A DNA stretch of 64,000 nucleotides from Balamuthia mandrillaris (GCA_031835245.1 JAVKOQ010000139.1:62001-126000); one strand, 5' to 3'; shown: positions 10,701 through 21,107, numbered from the stretch's first letter. Notes: generated by a model from the sequence alone, not told the origin. Numbers and translations are program-made.

Positions 10701-12012
10701 ATGAACGATATGATGACATTGCCCGCTGGACAATCATTTACCGGATTCGAAGGAGCTGAGAAGAAACTTCTCGTTCGCTTTTCCACCGCCGCGCTCAGCC
10801 AGGAGGACAGGGGACTCCGCAAGCTTCCGCGCTCGGAATGGTCCAAAGTCCTCGACCTGGCTCACTGCACCATCCTCAGCCACACTCCCAACCAACACTT
10901 TGATGCCTACGTGCTCTCTGAGTCCAGCCTCTTTGTGTACAGGAACCAGGTCATCCTCAAGACCTGCGGTACCTCCTCCCTCCTCCTGTGCCTCCCCGAG
11001 GTCCTCCGCCTCGCCAAGGATCTGGCCCTCTCCGTGGAGTTCGTCTTCTATTCCCGCAGGAACTTCTTGTTCCCCGAGAGGCAACCCGCTCCCCACACCA
11101 GCTTTGTGGATGAGGTAATCCTTTGTCTCCCCTCTTTTTTCTTCCTCTTTCTTTTTTTGCTTTATTACAAAGCGAATACAGATTTCCCTCTGGTGGCTTT
11201 ACTGCCGCTTTTTTATTTTGATCACATCACTTTTTGCGATGCCCTTTCTCTCAAAGTCGTCCTTTGTTGAAGTTAATCGTCCTATTTTCTTTCTTGTCGT
11301 TTGTTCTTCGTAGGTGGTCTTCCTCAAGAGGTATTTCGCAAACGGGCAGGACAGCACCTTCGGTCCAACCGATGGCGACCACTGGAATGTCTTCGTGGCG
11401 GACTACCGCGCCGCCGAACAGAAAGTGGTCCTCCCCGAACACCGCTTCACCTACGAGATCACCATGACCCGCCTCGACGAGGCCGCCATGAAGCAGTTCT
11501 ACAAGGAGAGCGAAGGCGAGAGCGACGAGGAGGATAACACCAACTCCAAGAAAACGGGAGAGAACATTTTGGTCAGCTCTGGCATCAGCGAGTTGGTCAA
11601 GGGTGCCCTCACCGATGAGTTCCTCTTCGAGCCCTGCGGCTTCTCCATGAACGCCCTCCACGCCGAGGCCTACTATTCCATGCACATCACCCCCGAGCCC
11701 CACTGTAGCTTCATCAGCTTCGAGACCAACAACGCCGCCATCAACGTGTGCGACCTCACCAAGCGCATCTTGGACCTCTTCAAGCCCGGCCGCCTTGTGC
11801 TCACCCAAATCGAGGATCGCAGCGACTGTCCTCGCCCCCAATCGGCCGAGGATGATGCCGAGGGAGAGGCGGCCGCCGTGCTCTCCCCTCTGACCACCGA
11901 CCTGTCCTTGGGCGGAGCCTACAAGGAGACCTGCCGGGCGGGACACGACTTTGGAGGAAGCAGCAACGTTCAGGTTTGGAGCTTTGTTCGGGGCGGCCTC
12001 CACGAGGAATGA
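10701..12012 (+). CDS. AMD1: S-adenosylmethionine decarboxylase proenzyme
   Basis: Pyruvoyl enzyme that makes decarboxylated AdoMet for spermidine and spermine synthesis. Exons 10701-11114 and 11314-12012 give 370 aa. The self-cleavage motif YVLSESSLFV is present; by comparison with the human enzyme the chain breaks between Glu74 and Ser75, Ser75 becoming the pyruvoyl group. The essential Cys lies in ILKTCGT (Cys89). Substrate-binding FEGAEKKLLV is near the N-terminus, and FEPCGFSMNAL, YSMHITPEPHCSF and SFETN follow in exon 2. The C-terminus NVQVWSFVRGG aligns with the end of the animal enzyme, so I stop at 12012 and do not use a possible GT inside that segment. An acidic insert (SEGESDEEDN) is lineage-specific. 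Confidence 0.95.
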
Positions 12013-12286
12013 GATCTTTGGTGGTGGCGGCTGGAACAAAGCAAGAGTGGATCAGTATATGTAGGAAAAAAGAAAAAAAAAAAAAAATAGATTTTTTGTG
12101 GTTTTTTTTAAATTTTTTTTTTGGTGTGGCTTCCTCTCTCTCTCTCTCTCTCTCTTTCTCATGAACTAATCTCATTGTTGCTCAGTTTCTGAACTGGCAA
12201 ACTTCTGAAGTGTTGGCTACAGTGCCTAACTATGGCTTGAGCCGCTCTTCTTCTCAAAGACTGGGCCGAGTCTCTTCATCCTTTCG

Positions 12287-12318
<32 letters not shown>

Positions 12319-12402
12319 TTTGTTCCATTTGTTTATGTTATTTTTATTTCAACAAAAAAAAAAAAGATAAGCAACACCCAGCCGGCCTGGCCTTCCTCCC
12401 CT
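12013..12402. other. Convergent 3' region
   Basis: Trailer shared by two convergent genes: poly-A/T runs at 12068-12122 and two (CT)n tracts near 12135-12160 and 12283-12315. No gene is seen. Confidence 0.6.
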
Positions 12403-13032
12403 TTAGAACCAGAAAGCTGCCACAGAAGCACCGGAAGAAGTGGTCTCATCAGAGACGTTGTTGGAATTGTACTCCACAACATCGCTGCCCTCCTCGTAGG
12501 CGGTTCCATCATACGCCACAGCTCCGCCATCGTAGAGGACGTCGTCAGAGCCACTGCCGTCATACTCGATGTCTCCGCCATCATACGCAACCTCTTTCCC
12601 GTCGTAGGACACGTCTCCGCCAACGTAGGTCACATCGTCTTCATCGCTGAATCCGTGGCAATCACCGCCAACGTAGGCATCATCTCCACCGTCGTAGGAA
12701 ACATCACCAGAAACGTCTCCTCCATCATACTCAATATCACCGCCATCATAGACAACAGCATCCTCTCCGTCGTAGCTGACATCTCCACCATCGTAGGACA
12801 CATCTCCTCCGTCGTAGCTGACATCTCCACCATCGTAGACAACAGCATCGTCACCGTCGTAACCAACATCGCCGCCATCGTAGGAGACGTCCCCTCCATC
12901 GTAGGTAACATCACCGCCGTCATAAGTCACTTCATCTCCATCATAGCTGACGTCGCCTCCGCCGTAGTTCACCCGCGCAAAAGCAGCCGACGCGAACAGC
13001 GCCAACAAAGCTAGCACCAACACCGACCTCAT
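12403..13032 (-). CDS. Secreted acidic heptad-repeat protein (YDGGDV repeats)
   Basis: Single exon, 209 aa. Residues 1-19 are a clear signal peptide (MRSVLVLALLALFASAAFA). Nearly all the rest is a variable repeat of about seven residues, Tyr-Asp-Gly-Gly-Asp-Val-(Ser/Thr/Gly), with Tyr or Val one step before each turn; roughly twenty units can be counted, some degenerate. There is almost no Lys or Arg, the protein is strongly acidic, and Cys is rare. The family is not recognised. Secretion, acidity and the regular Tyr/Asp/Gly spacing suggest an extracellular matrix, cyst-wall or calcium-binding structural protein, but that is inference. A TATA box lies 72 bp upstream. Confidence 0.8.
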   Translation of the reverse strand: MRSVLVLALLALFASAAFARVNYGGGDVSYDGDEVTYDGGDVTYDGGDVSYDGGDVGYDGDDAVVYDGGDVSYDGGDVSYDGGDVSYDGEDAVVYDGGDIEYDGGDVSGDVSYDGGDDAYVGGDCHGFSDEDDVTYVGGDVSYDGKEVAYDGGDIEYDGSGSDDVLYDGGAVAYDGTAYEEGSDVVEYNSNNVSDETTSSGASVAAFWF

Positions 13033-13103
13033 CGTTTGTTGTTGTTATTGTTCAGTCGTATGGATTGTTGTTTGAGAGGAACGGAAGGTGCCCAAACAAC
13101 CCA

Positions 13104-13110
13104 TTTTATA
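13104..13110 (-). promoter_or_regulatory. TATA box of the heptad-repeat protein gene
   Basis: On the minus strand TATAAAA begins at 13110, about 75 bp before the start codon, suggesting a short leader and a strong focused promoter. Confidence 0.55.
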
Positions 13111-13540
13111 CTCGAAAGGCATGCTCCTCTTCTTTGTTGTTCCCTCGCGTTGAACAAAAAGCGTTTTCTGCTCAGTTTTCATTGTCAAACTGGTTGAATT
13201 CGGAAAACAAAGCGTTACCGGTGATGGTTTGACGAAGGAAAACTCAGCGAAACGACGCTGTTGGAGGAGCAGGTTGATCAACCAAACATAACGGGAGGAT
13301 AAAGTTTGAGCAGCAACCAGGATACACTTGAAGAAAGCTAGGTCGAAACTCCCCTCCTATGGCAAGACAACAAGAAGAAAATTGAAAGACTGGATACTGG
13401 AACATGAAGAGCGGAGAGGAGCGGATGTGTAACAGGGAAGGCGGAAGGAATACAGGAACGACCGGAGAAAGAAGCTGCCATGGAAGAAAAAAAAAGCGAG
13501 GTTTACTGTTACATCTGATGGTAAAGACAAAGTTGCAAAG

Positions 13541-14356
13541 CTACGTGGAAGAAACTGATGATGAAGAAGAAGAGCAAGCAGACAGGTTCTGAACATCCTC
13601 CTTATTAACCGGGGTGGTGGCAATCAAGTGCGGCAGCAACTGGGTGTACGTGCTGTCCACATCGTACTTGAAGAGGTGCTCCTTCCCTAACACGTTGGGA
13701 GCATCCCTATAGGTGAAGTTCAGGCGCACATCTCCCAGCCGCTCCCTCAAAAACTCCGGACAGCTGCCAGCGTGCACCTCCCCCACCGAGTGCAGCAGCA
13801 TTCGGTTGGGACCACCCCAAATGAGCACGTCTCCAGAGTCCAACCGCAGGAACTCTTCCTGACGAGCCACGAGCTTGTAGCCAAAATCGCAACTGTTGCC
13901 GATGGAGATGGACACGATGGGGTGGTCATTATCTCCGTCGTTCTTGTCGCTGTCCCTATGCCAATACATTCCCTGGCTGGTGGCATAATAGAGCAGGAGG
14001 AGGTGGGTGGGGTTCATTTCGGGCATGCGTTTGTCCAGGGATCGAGCTGTCGATACCAGCGCCTCGCAGAGGGTCCTTACGTTCTGGGGTTCTGGGAAGG
14101 ACTCAATGACATCGTAGATGCGGCCCCGCCCAGTGTCGCTGTTGAGCACCTTCTCGCCGGTCTCCGGCAGAGTAGCCCAAAAGCCGTGTTCAGGATCGGA
14201 GCCGGCGTGCAGGGCGTAGTTGGCCAGGTGGAGCTGTTGCTCTGGGTCCAAGGCTTGTTTGATCAATACCAAACCCGGGGCGATGACTTTGGGTTCGCCT
14301 CCAACGCGAGTCCATGCGGTGAGCGCCGACGTACGTTCTTCTCCTGCTCCTTCCAT
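13541..14356 (-). CDS. AlkB-like Fe(II)/2-oxoglutarate dioxygenase
   Basis: Single exon, 271 aa. The AlkB core is complete: H133-x-D135 in MYWHRDSDKND, the distal iron ligand H189 in NRMLLHSVG, and the 2-oxoglutarate pair R211/R217 in RLNFTYR. GDVLIWGG before the distal His is also typical. Family members oxidatively demethylate DNA, RNA or protein; the substrate cannot be chosen here. The C-terminus ends in a Ser-rich tail. No targeting signal is evident. Confidence 0.9.
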   Translation of the reverse strand: MEGAGEERTSALTAWTRVGGEPKVIAPGLVLIKQALDPEQQLHLANYALHAGSDPEHGFWATLPETGEKVLNSDTGRGRIYDVIESFPEPQNVRTLCEALVSTARSLDKRMPEMNPTHLLLLYYATSQGMYWHRDSDKNDGDNDHPIVSISIGNSCDFGYKLVARQEEFLRLDSGDVLIWGGPNRMLLHSVGEVHAGSCPEFLRERLGDVRLNFTYRDAPNVLGKEHLFKYDVDSTYTQLLPHLIATTPVNKEDVQNLSACSSSSSSVSST

Positions 14357-14462
14357 TCTACTTTACTTGGCTTGTATTCTTTTTTTTTTCATTCCTTCTT
14401 CTGTTCCGCTTTTCCTTTTCAATCTTCTGCGAAGAGACGTTTCTTTCGTGGAACAGAATAAC

Positions 14463-14534
14463 GTTTCATGTCGTCATGAACAATATGATTGTCAAACTGT
14501 TTCATGTCGTCATGAACAATATGATTGTCAAACT
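14463..14534. repeat. Two perfect 36-bp tandem copies with an embedded palindrome
   Basis: Copies at 14463-14498 and 14499-14534 are identical, and the next 17 bp begin a third, altered copy. Each contains TCATGTCGTCATGA, an imperfect palindrome related to TATGTCGACATG at 14540-14550. They sit 105-180 bp upstream of the AlkB-like start codon and may be a regulatory site cluster. Confidence 0.8.
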
Positions 14535-15236
14535 GTTTTATGTCGACATGATTCACTGACCACCCACGACGACATGATATTCGGTGAAAATATCCAGAAG
14601 TACGGAATATTCGGGACGACCCGAAATCGAAGCTTCTCTATGTCGACCTGACGATGAGAGGAGCATGACGTTATTTTTTCGGTGACGAAGATTTCGTCGC
14701 AGGAAGGGGGAAAAGGAGGGGAAGAAGAAAAAGAGGAAGAGGCCTCTTCTTTCCTGCGGTGTTTCCTGCGCCCTGCCCCTTCCCTCCGTTTCTTCCGAGG
14801 CTCCTTTTTTTTTGCCGGTTGCGTTTTCTTTTTGTTGTTGGTGGGATCTCTCTCCCAAGAACAACGACAATCCCTGAACACAGGTATCTTTTTTTTTTTT
14901 TTGAAGTGAAGCGATGATGTGATTAAGGAAAGAGATTATTTTTTTGTGTGTCTATGGTGGAGGGTAGTGGAAAACATAACAAAGATGAGAGGTTCATTCA
15001 CGTTCCATTCATTCAATACTTTATCTTTGTTTTTTCATTTCATTTGATTTTCTCTCGTAAAAACATCTCTGTCAAACGAAACATTCGTTTTTTTTTTCTG
15101 CCGTCATTCCTTCGTTTCTATTTGTTGTTTCTCTCTTGCTTGCCCTTCTTCTAAACATTTTTTTTTGAAAAAAACCACAACAACAACAACAACATAAAAC
15201 CCATCAAACACACACAACAGAATTCGGAGTTTGTTT

Positions 15237-15272
15237 CATCCCATCCCATCCCATCCCATTCCATCGCATTCA
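15237..15272 (+). repeat. (CATCC)n microsatellite
   Basis: Six or so CATCC/CATTC units end 10 bp before the start codon of the GGCT-like gene, so they are probably in its 5' leader. Confidence 0.8.
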
Positions 15273-15281
15273 TTTTGCAAA

Positions 15282-16135
15282 ATGATGTCCAAAGTGTTTG
15301 TCTATGGAACCTTGAAACGGGGGTTCAGGAACCATCACGTCATGCATGGCAACGCCCAGTTCCTCGGCGTCGGACGGACCTTACAAAAGTACTGAGATTT
15401 CTCCTCTCTCTCTTTTCTTTCATCTCTCATCTCATCTTTTATCCCCCATCTTTTATCTCTCCTCATCCATCCAAGTTGTTTTTTCTTTCATTTGTTCTGT
15501 TTGGTTGTTGTGTTTCATTCCGTCATTTCGTTTTGGTCGGTGTAGCTTTTGCATTCCTTTGTTCTTTGTTGCTCATGCTTCTCTCTCTCTTTCAATAAAA
15601 CAAAGATGGCCTCTTGTGCGGTACGGAGAGAGGAATGTGCCCTACTTGCTGCCACTCCAAGGCCTCGGCAAGCACATCCGAGGGGAAGTGTGGACCTGCA
15701 GCGAGGAGAAGTTGCGGGAGATGGACGTGTTTGAGGGTGTGCCCACTTATTATGGTACACCTTCTCGTTTCTTGTTCTCTCTTGCTTGTCCTTTCCTTCT
15801 TTCTTGTCTTTTCTTTCGCTCGCTGAGCTCATCAAACAAACAAAAACAAAAAAACAGATCGGTTGTTAATAGATGTAGTTATGGAAGAAGAGCAGGAAGC
15901 CTCCAACGCTCTTTCCTTGTCTTCCCTTTGTTCCTCTTCTTCGCTGGACGTCATCGGACGGACGCAGGTCTTTGCCTACGTGAAGAAGGAGCACTCGGCC
16001 GACTACCTCAACACCGACTTTTTGGAGTGCTTCACCCCCGAGCACAACCTGCAGTACAGGCGGCGGAGCGAAGTGAATCCCCACCCTGCCTTGAACTTGC
16101 CCAGCGTCTCTTCGCCAACGGTTAGTTTGATGTGA
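15282..16135 (+). CDS. Gamma-glutamylcyclotransferase-like protein (AIG2/GGACT family)
   Basis: Exons 15282-15388, 15606-15754 and 15858-16135 give 177 aa. The N-terminus FVYGTLKRGFRNHHVM is the phosphate-binding loop of the AIG2/GGACT fold, followed by FLGVGRT, GERNVPYLLP and GEVWTCSEEKLREMDVFEG. Family members release 5-oxoproline from gamma-glutamyl or epsilon-gamma-glutamyl-lysine amines. A Ser-rich insert at about residues 90-110 interrupts the domain before VIGRTQVFAYVKK. Start codons at 15282 and 15285 are adjacent; the first is used. Confidence 0.85.
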
Positions 16136-16704
16136 GGCTTGACTTTATTTAAAAACAAAAAATAAAATAAAAAGAAGAAATATGAAACAACAACTAAGTT
16201 TGATAGCAGAGAAGAGAATGTTGCAATGAAGTACTTACCGCTCAGCAAAGAAGAGGAGAGCAATGAAGCGGTCCGCTTGGGTTGGATAGGAAAGAGAAGA
16301 GCAATGCAAGGTGGTGCAAACAATATTTCTCTGTGTTTTTCGTACAATTGGTGTCACACATACACCTCCTGGTACCCCCACAAAAGCACCGTATGCAACA
16401 TCAGCTGATGTCACCCTTCCTGATTTTTGCGTGCCTCAACACACGTCACCATAGTTCTCGCACCACGCAGAAGGGCAAAAACATGTCTCAACAGCTCTTT
16501 CCCCTGCTGCACAAAAAAAAAACAAGCTGACATCATCTTGAACCCACGTCACCCAAGAAAAACCATTCATAAAAGGTATGTATGACGTGTTCATTTTGCC
16601 TATACAAGGAAATTATGCTCAAAGAAAGGAAAAAAAAGTAGAGTAGAAAAGAAGTAGAGTGAAACAGAGAGAGAAGAAACAGCAGCTGGCAAGGCAAGGC
16701 AAGG
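16136..16704. other. Promoter region of the cargo lectin gene
   Basis: About 570 bp between a stop and the next start codon on the same strand. From 16400 on it carries repeated ACGTCA/TGACGTG elements, listed separately. Nothing else was recognised. Confidence 0.6.
16442..16589. promoter_or_regulatory. Three TGACGTG (UPRE-like) elements
   Basis: TGACGTGT (minus, 16448-16441), TGACGTGG (minus, 16551-16544, matching the UPRE core) and TGACGTGT (plus, 16583-16590) lie 115-265 bp upstream of an ER-Golgi cargo receptor gene, a class induced by the unfolded protein response in animals and yeast. TGATGTCAC near 16405 may be a weaker site. Regulation is inferred. Confidence 0.45.
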
Positions 16705-18332
16705 ATGAGGTGGTTTCTTCTGGCTTTGTTGGCTTTGGTGTTCATGGTGAGCTCGCTCCCTGTGGCGTACCTCCAGTCAGCACGTTTTGAACACAAGCAC
16801 TCCCTTCGTAGCCCTTTCTATCTCGGTACGCACGCCTCTCTTTCGAGAATAACTTCATCAGTCATGTCCTTTGGGGCTTTCGTCTTTTGTGTGAGTGAGT
16901 GTGCGTTGTTGTTGTGCCGTTGATGCTTAGGCCTTGCCAAACCAAAAACAGGAAGGGGTGGAGCGTTGCCTTTCTGGGAATTTGGAGGGGGAGCATTGGT
17001 CAATGAGGATTACATTCGTATTACGCCAGCTATGCAGAGCAGGAGCGGTTGGATATGGAATACTGAGGTGCTTTTACCCTACTTTCTACTACTCTCTTCT
17101 CTCTTTGCCTTTGATTGATTTCTTGCTTCCAAGTTTCTTCTCGCTTCCTTCTCTCTCTCTCTCTCACTCTCTCACTCTCTCACTCTCTCACTCTTGCACG
17201 CGCTCTCTGTCCTCTCTCACTCTCTTCGCTCTCTCTCTCTCGCGTTCTTTCTTCACTCACTCACTCTCTCTTTCTCTTCGCTCGCTCACACACTCTCTCG
17301 TTCTCTGTCTCTGCTCTTCTCGCTTCGTTCTCTTGTTCCCACGTTGTGCACTTCTCTCTTCTACTTCTTTGTTCTCTGCTCGTGTTGGCTTTAAACAACT
17401 AACACAATGCACCAAAGCCGGCAGCGATGAAAGATTGGGAGTTGGAGGTGGAGCTGAAAGCCAGTGGTGGCTTGCAGGGAGCGGACGGTCTTGGTATATG
17501 GTATGTGGCCGATACCAAGCAAGTAGGTCCAGCCATGGGTAATGCTGATAAATGGAAGGGTTTGGGCGTCATTCTTGACAGCTTTGACAACGATGGCAAA
17601 GTAAGCACGCTCTTTTGTTCTCTCTCTCTCTCTCTCTCTCTCTCTTGCTATCATTTAGATATTATCTCTTTCGTATATTCCTTGCTTGTCTCACCCTGTA
17701 CTTTATTCTTTTCCTCCTTTTTTCCCTTGTCTTTCCCTATCTTTTTTTTTTTCAACAAACAGGGGGACAGCCCTCGTATCTCCATCGTCATTAACGACGG
17801 TAGCGTCACATGGAAACCCGACAGGGATGGCAAGGACATCGAACAGGCAGGTTGTACCAGGAACTGGCGTGGCACCAGGATCAAAGTCAAAATTACCTAC
17901 AAGGACCGTATGTTGGAAGTTTGGACCGAGAAGGTGGCCGCCAAGCCCGAGTTTTGTGGCAAAGTGGAGACTGACCTGCCTACTGGCTATTTCTTTGGAG
18001 TAACTGCAGCCACTGGACAACTCACTGGTACTTCTCGTTTTTGTTTCTTTCTGTTCTATTTCTTTCTTTTTTTTTTGCTTCCTCTTTTGCTTTGTATTGT
18101 TTTCATTTGAGTGATGTTATGTATTTAACTTGTGCTGACAATAACGAATTGCAGACAACCACGACTTGTACAGCTTCTCCACTTACGACCTTAGTCCAGC
18201 TTCTACTACTGCCCCTACTAATGATGAGGCCGCCACTCGACGCTCCGCTCAAGTCGAAGAAGAACCCGAAAAGAAGGAACCTAAGCTGAGGAAATCTGCT
18301 GCCTCCACGGTTAGATCATCTCTTCTGTTTTT

Positions 18333-18375
<43 letters not shown>

Positions 18376-19422
18376 CGTCTCTATTCCTCTCTGCCTATTT
18401 TTCTTTTGTTTAATGGTACTTATTTTTGTTGTTTACCATTGCTTCTTTCTATGATTTTTTTTAAAAAAAGGATGACATTCTCTCTCGGTTGGCCTCTTTG
18501 AGAGGAGACCAGGAGGAAGAAGTGGCACAAGTGGAGGAGGAAGTAGCCACTCTTTCTCGTACCGCGAAGTCCAGATCCACCTCCACCACTACCTCTAACA
18601 TCGACGCTGCCATCAAGGTTTGTATCTTCATCTTTTATCTTGTTTGTTCGTTTGTTTCTATCTTGTGGCTGCTTTCATATCTAAAGCATAACAAACTTAA
18701 AAAAACACCTAAACAAACACAACAAAACAGAAACTGAATGACAGAGTAACAATCATGCAAAACAAGCAAAAGTCAATAACAAAAGCATTGGACCGGATTG
18801 AGTCCGAGCTCGCAAACAAGGGCCTCGGCAGTAACAACAATAACAATGGAGGAGGTGCCTTTGCGGAAGCTTTCCGCAAGTTATTGGCCGCCGCCTTGCA
18901 AAGCAAACAGACTGCCCAAAACGAAGTAGAACTCATTCAGTAAGTTTTCTATTTCTTATTGTTCCTTCTCTTCTCTCCTCTCTTCGCTCCCTCGATTTTT
19001 TTTACTCTTTGTTTTTTTTTCTTATGTAATTTTTCCCAGAGGAGCTTTGACTGAGATAGAGAATCAGCTCTATCGTAACAGCCCTTCACAAGAGAAAGAG
19101 CTTTTGGAGGGCATTGCCCAAGTGAAGGTGGATCTTAACAAAGTCTCTAATATCCTTCAGGTATGTTTCTTTCCTTCTTCTCTTGTCGTTTCTTTTAATT
19201 TGACAAAATCCGTTTTTTTTCTCATTACACACCAAAATAAAGGCGGCAGGAAGAGATTCCAAGTCCTTAGTATCGGACTTCAAGGCAGACACGGAGATGT
19301 TGGCCACTTCCGTGGAGGGCTCCTCTTCAGGCTTTTGGATGTACTTTTTGGTGTTGCAGGTCCTCGCCACCTCTGCCTTCGTCTGGTGGAAGCACAAAAA
19401 GGAGAAGAGAAAGTTCTCTTAA
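16705..19422 (+). CDS. L-type lectin cargo receptor (ERGIC-53/VIP36 family)
   Basis: Transmembrane lectin cycling between ER and Golgi to carry glycoproteins. Nine exons (16705-16825, 16931-17067, 17418-17600, 17763-18027, 18155-18309, 18471-18617, 18731-18939, 19040-19160, 19243-19422) give 505 aa. A signal peptide is followed by the leguminous-lectin-like domain: RSGWIWNTEP, WELEVELKASG, GADGLGIWYV, GVILDSFDNDG and GYFFGVTAATGQL carry the fold, with FDNDG holding the calcium/mannose ligands. A coiled-coil stalk comes next, then one membrane helix (MYFLVLQVLATSAFVWW) and the short tail KHKKEKRKFS. The tail is basic and not a classical C-terminal KKXX. Introns contain (CT)n arrays. Confidence 0.95.
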
Positions 19423-19544
19423 GCAAAAGTCAGAGAGGAGCAGGGCAACGTTCTTTCATTTTTTTTTCATTTTCTTTTTTATTTAACTTTTTTACACTAG
19501 ATCTTTTTCTTTCCGTCGTTCGTTTGCCATTGTGGCTTTCATCT

Positions 19545-21011
19545 TCAACTTGGAGTATTGTGAACCACCATTTGTTCAACCACGACCATCACTTCAGAGG
19601 GCAGCAACGCCAAGTATGAATCTTTGCCACAGTCCCTCAACCGCCACACATGCTCCACCCGCTGCTTTCTCGCCTCTTTTCTCAGCTCCTCCATCTCCAC
19701 ATCGTCTCGGTGATGCACGTCCACGGCAAAGCAAGCCATCCAAACGGTGAATATGATCGAGCCAACGACGAAGAGGCAGAAGAGGACGCCTCCGATGGTG
19801 CCCACTCCGGCCCCAAAGTCGATGAGGGCTTCCTCCCGCTCGTTCTCAAATTGCTCTTCGGTGTACAGGGTGAGCAGCACCACCTCGTCGGCGATGCGCC
19901 CTCCGTTGGCGCGCACCGTGTCACGCAGGCGAGTGAGAGTCATGTCGAACTCGCTTACATCGAGGAGATGGTTCTGGAAGAACATGTCGGCACGAAGCCC
20001 CACCAGACCTTCAAGACCAACGGAGGGACCATCATCATAACCGGAAGAAGAAGAAGATGAAGAAGAAGCAGAAGAAGAAGAAGAACAAGAAGAAATATCA
20101 GAAGAGGGAGATGGAAGTAATGCTCTGGCGACATTCTCGAAGCATCGATCTTCGGCGGCCAGCACGGCATCGTAGCAATCGTCGCTGTCATCATAGTCGT
20201 AGTAGAACGACCGGTATCTACACGCGATGGCGCTGTCGATGAGGACAGAACGTGCGGGGGAGAAAGGGTCCGCGTAGGAGCACCCTCCAGTGGCCACCAC
20301 CGGGAACACGCAGTAGATGAGGTCATCCCGCTTAGTGATGGTGTCCCACCTGATCTTCTCGCCGTAGATCCCTTCCTCCAGGGGCGGGAGGTACGCTCCC
20401 TCCCCAAAGAAATAGACGTACTCGTGGGGGTCCACCTCCCCGCCCAAGGACCCCGGCGTCAGAGGATCCACCCAGTCGAACGCCTCGATGCGGACGGCGT
20501 TGAGGTTGCTGACGGGGACCCAAACGGCGAAGCCGACGAGGGCGGTCAGGAGCGCCGCGATGGCGACAAAGGTTCCCGTACGGATGGCGGGCTGAAGCAA
20601 GGGCACCCGCCGTTGCCACGTCTTGCTGTTGAGGTACACCACGAGGAGGAAGACGTGGAGGAGGACCCAGGCGGCCACGTAAAGGCCTATCACAAAGACA
20701 AAGACGAGGGTGCCGTAGGCCCGGTCGTAGGCCACGATGAGGGTGGCGCAGAGCAGGCCCACGATGGCGATGTTGAGGCAGGTGAGGAGGAGGAGGAAGG
20801 CGAAGGCCAGCAGGTTGGTCTTGGGTTTCTTCCGCGTTCGCACGGTGCGAGGGATTTTGTCCTCTTCCATCTCCACTCGGACTTGGCGTCGTGCTTGGTT
20901 TGCTGTGCCTCGTTGTGGTTGTTGTACCGTTTCTTCCTCTTCCTCCTCTGAAGAGGAGGCCTCCGACCGAGAGGAGGAAGAAGCAGAGGAAAGGGAGGAT
21001 GCGGAAGACAT
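19545..21011 (-). CDS. Four-helix membrane protein with large extracytoplasmic loop, copy A
   Basis: Single exon, 488 aa. A Ser/Glu-rich cytoplasmic head (about 1-60) is followed by hydrophobic helices at about 66-92, 97-126 and 144-166, a ~240-residue loop with five or more Cys (CVFPVVATGGCSY, ACRYRSF, DDCYDAV, EDRCFENVA), a Ser-rich tract, and a last helix at about 410-440 (VLFCLFVVGSIIFTVWM). The order short loop, then large loop between helices 3 and 4, is that of tetraspanins, but the CCG motif is missing. I do not recognise the family. It is nearly identical to the gene at 22142-23650. A TATA box lies about 90 bp upstream. Confidence 0.85.
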   Translation of the reverse strand: MSSASSLSSASSSSRSEASSSEEEEEETVQQPQRGTANQARRQVRVEMEEDKIPRTVRTRKKPKTNLLAFAFLLLLTCLNIAIVGLLCATLIVAYDRAYGTLVFVFVIGLYVAAWVLLHVFLLVVYLNSKTWQRRVPLLQPAIRTGTFVAIAALLTALVGFAVWVPVSNLNAVRIEAFDWVDPLTPGSLGGEVDPHEYVYFFGEGAYLPPLEEGIYGEKIRWDTITKRDDLIYCVFPVVATGGCSYADPFSPARSVLIDSAIACRYRSFYYDYDDSDDCYDAVLAAEDRCFENVARALLPSPSSDISSCSSSSSASSSSSSSSGYDDGPSVGLEGLVGLRADMFFQNHLLDVSEFDMTLTRLRDTVRANGGRIADEVVLLTLYTEEQFENEREEALIDFGAGVGTIGGVLFCLFVVGSIIFTVWMACFAVDVHHRDDVEMEELRKEARKQRVEHVWRLRDCGKDSYLALLPSEVMVVVEQMVVHNTPS

Positions 21012-21099
21012 GGACGAAGCAGCAGGAGAAATAGAGGAAGCCGCAGACCAAGGCAGGCTTGAGTCGAAGGTTGAGCTTCTTCTTCTTTGTTTTTCTGGC

Positions 21100-21107
21100 T
21101 TTTATAT
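21100..21107 (-). promoter_or_regulatory. TATA box of copy A
   Basis: Minus-strand ATATAAAA about 90 bp before the start codon of the membrane protein. Confidence 0.5.

Larger units (their letters stand above)
14357..15281. other. Divergent intergenic region, AlkB-like gene to GGCT-like gene
   Basis: About 925 bp. It holds the 36-bp tandem repeat (14463-14534), related GTCGAC-containing inverted sites up to 14650, a T-rich stretch, and a CATCC microsatellite just before the next start codon. No additional gene is supported. Confidence 0.6.

Noticed and set aside
12174-12400. Possible third exon of AdoMet decarboxylase after CAG at 12186
   Set aside because: It would need a donor inside the conserved C-terminal NVQVWSF segment and would run into (CT)n and poly-A without a sensible end; the stop at 12012 fits the family.
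15181-15200. (CAA)n stretch and CATCC repeat as a CRISPR-like or telomeric array
   Set aside because: Units are 3-5 bp with no spacers; ordinary microsatellites in a eukaryotic leader.
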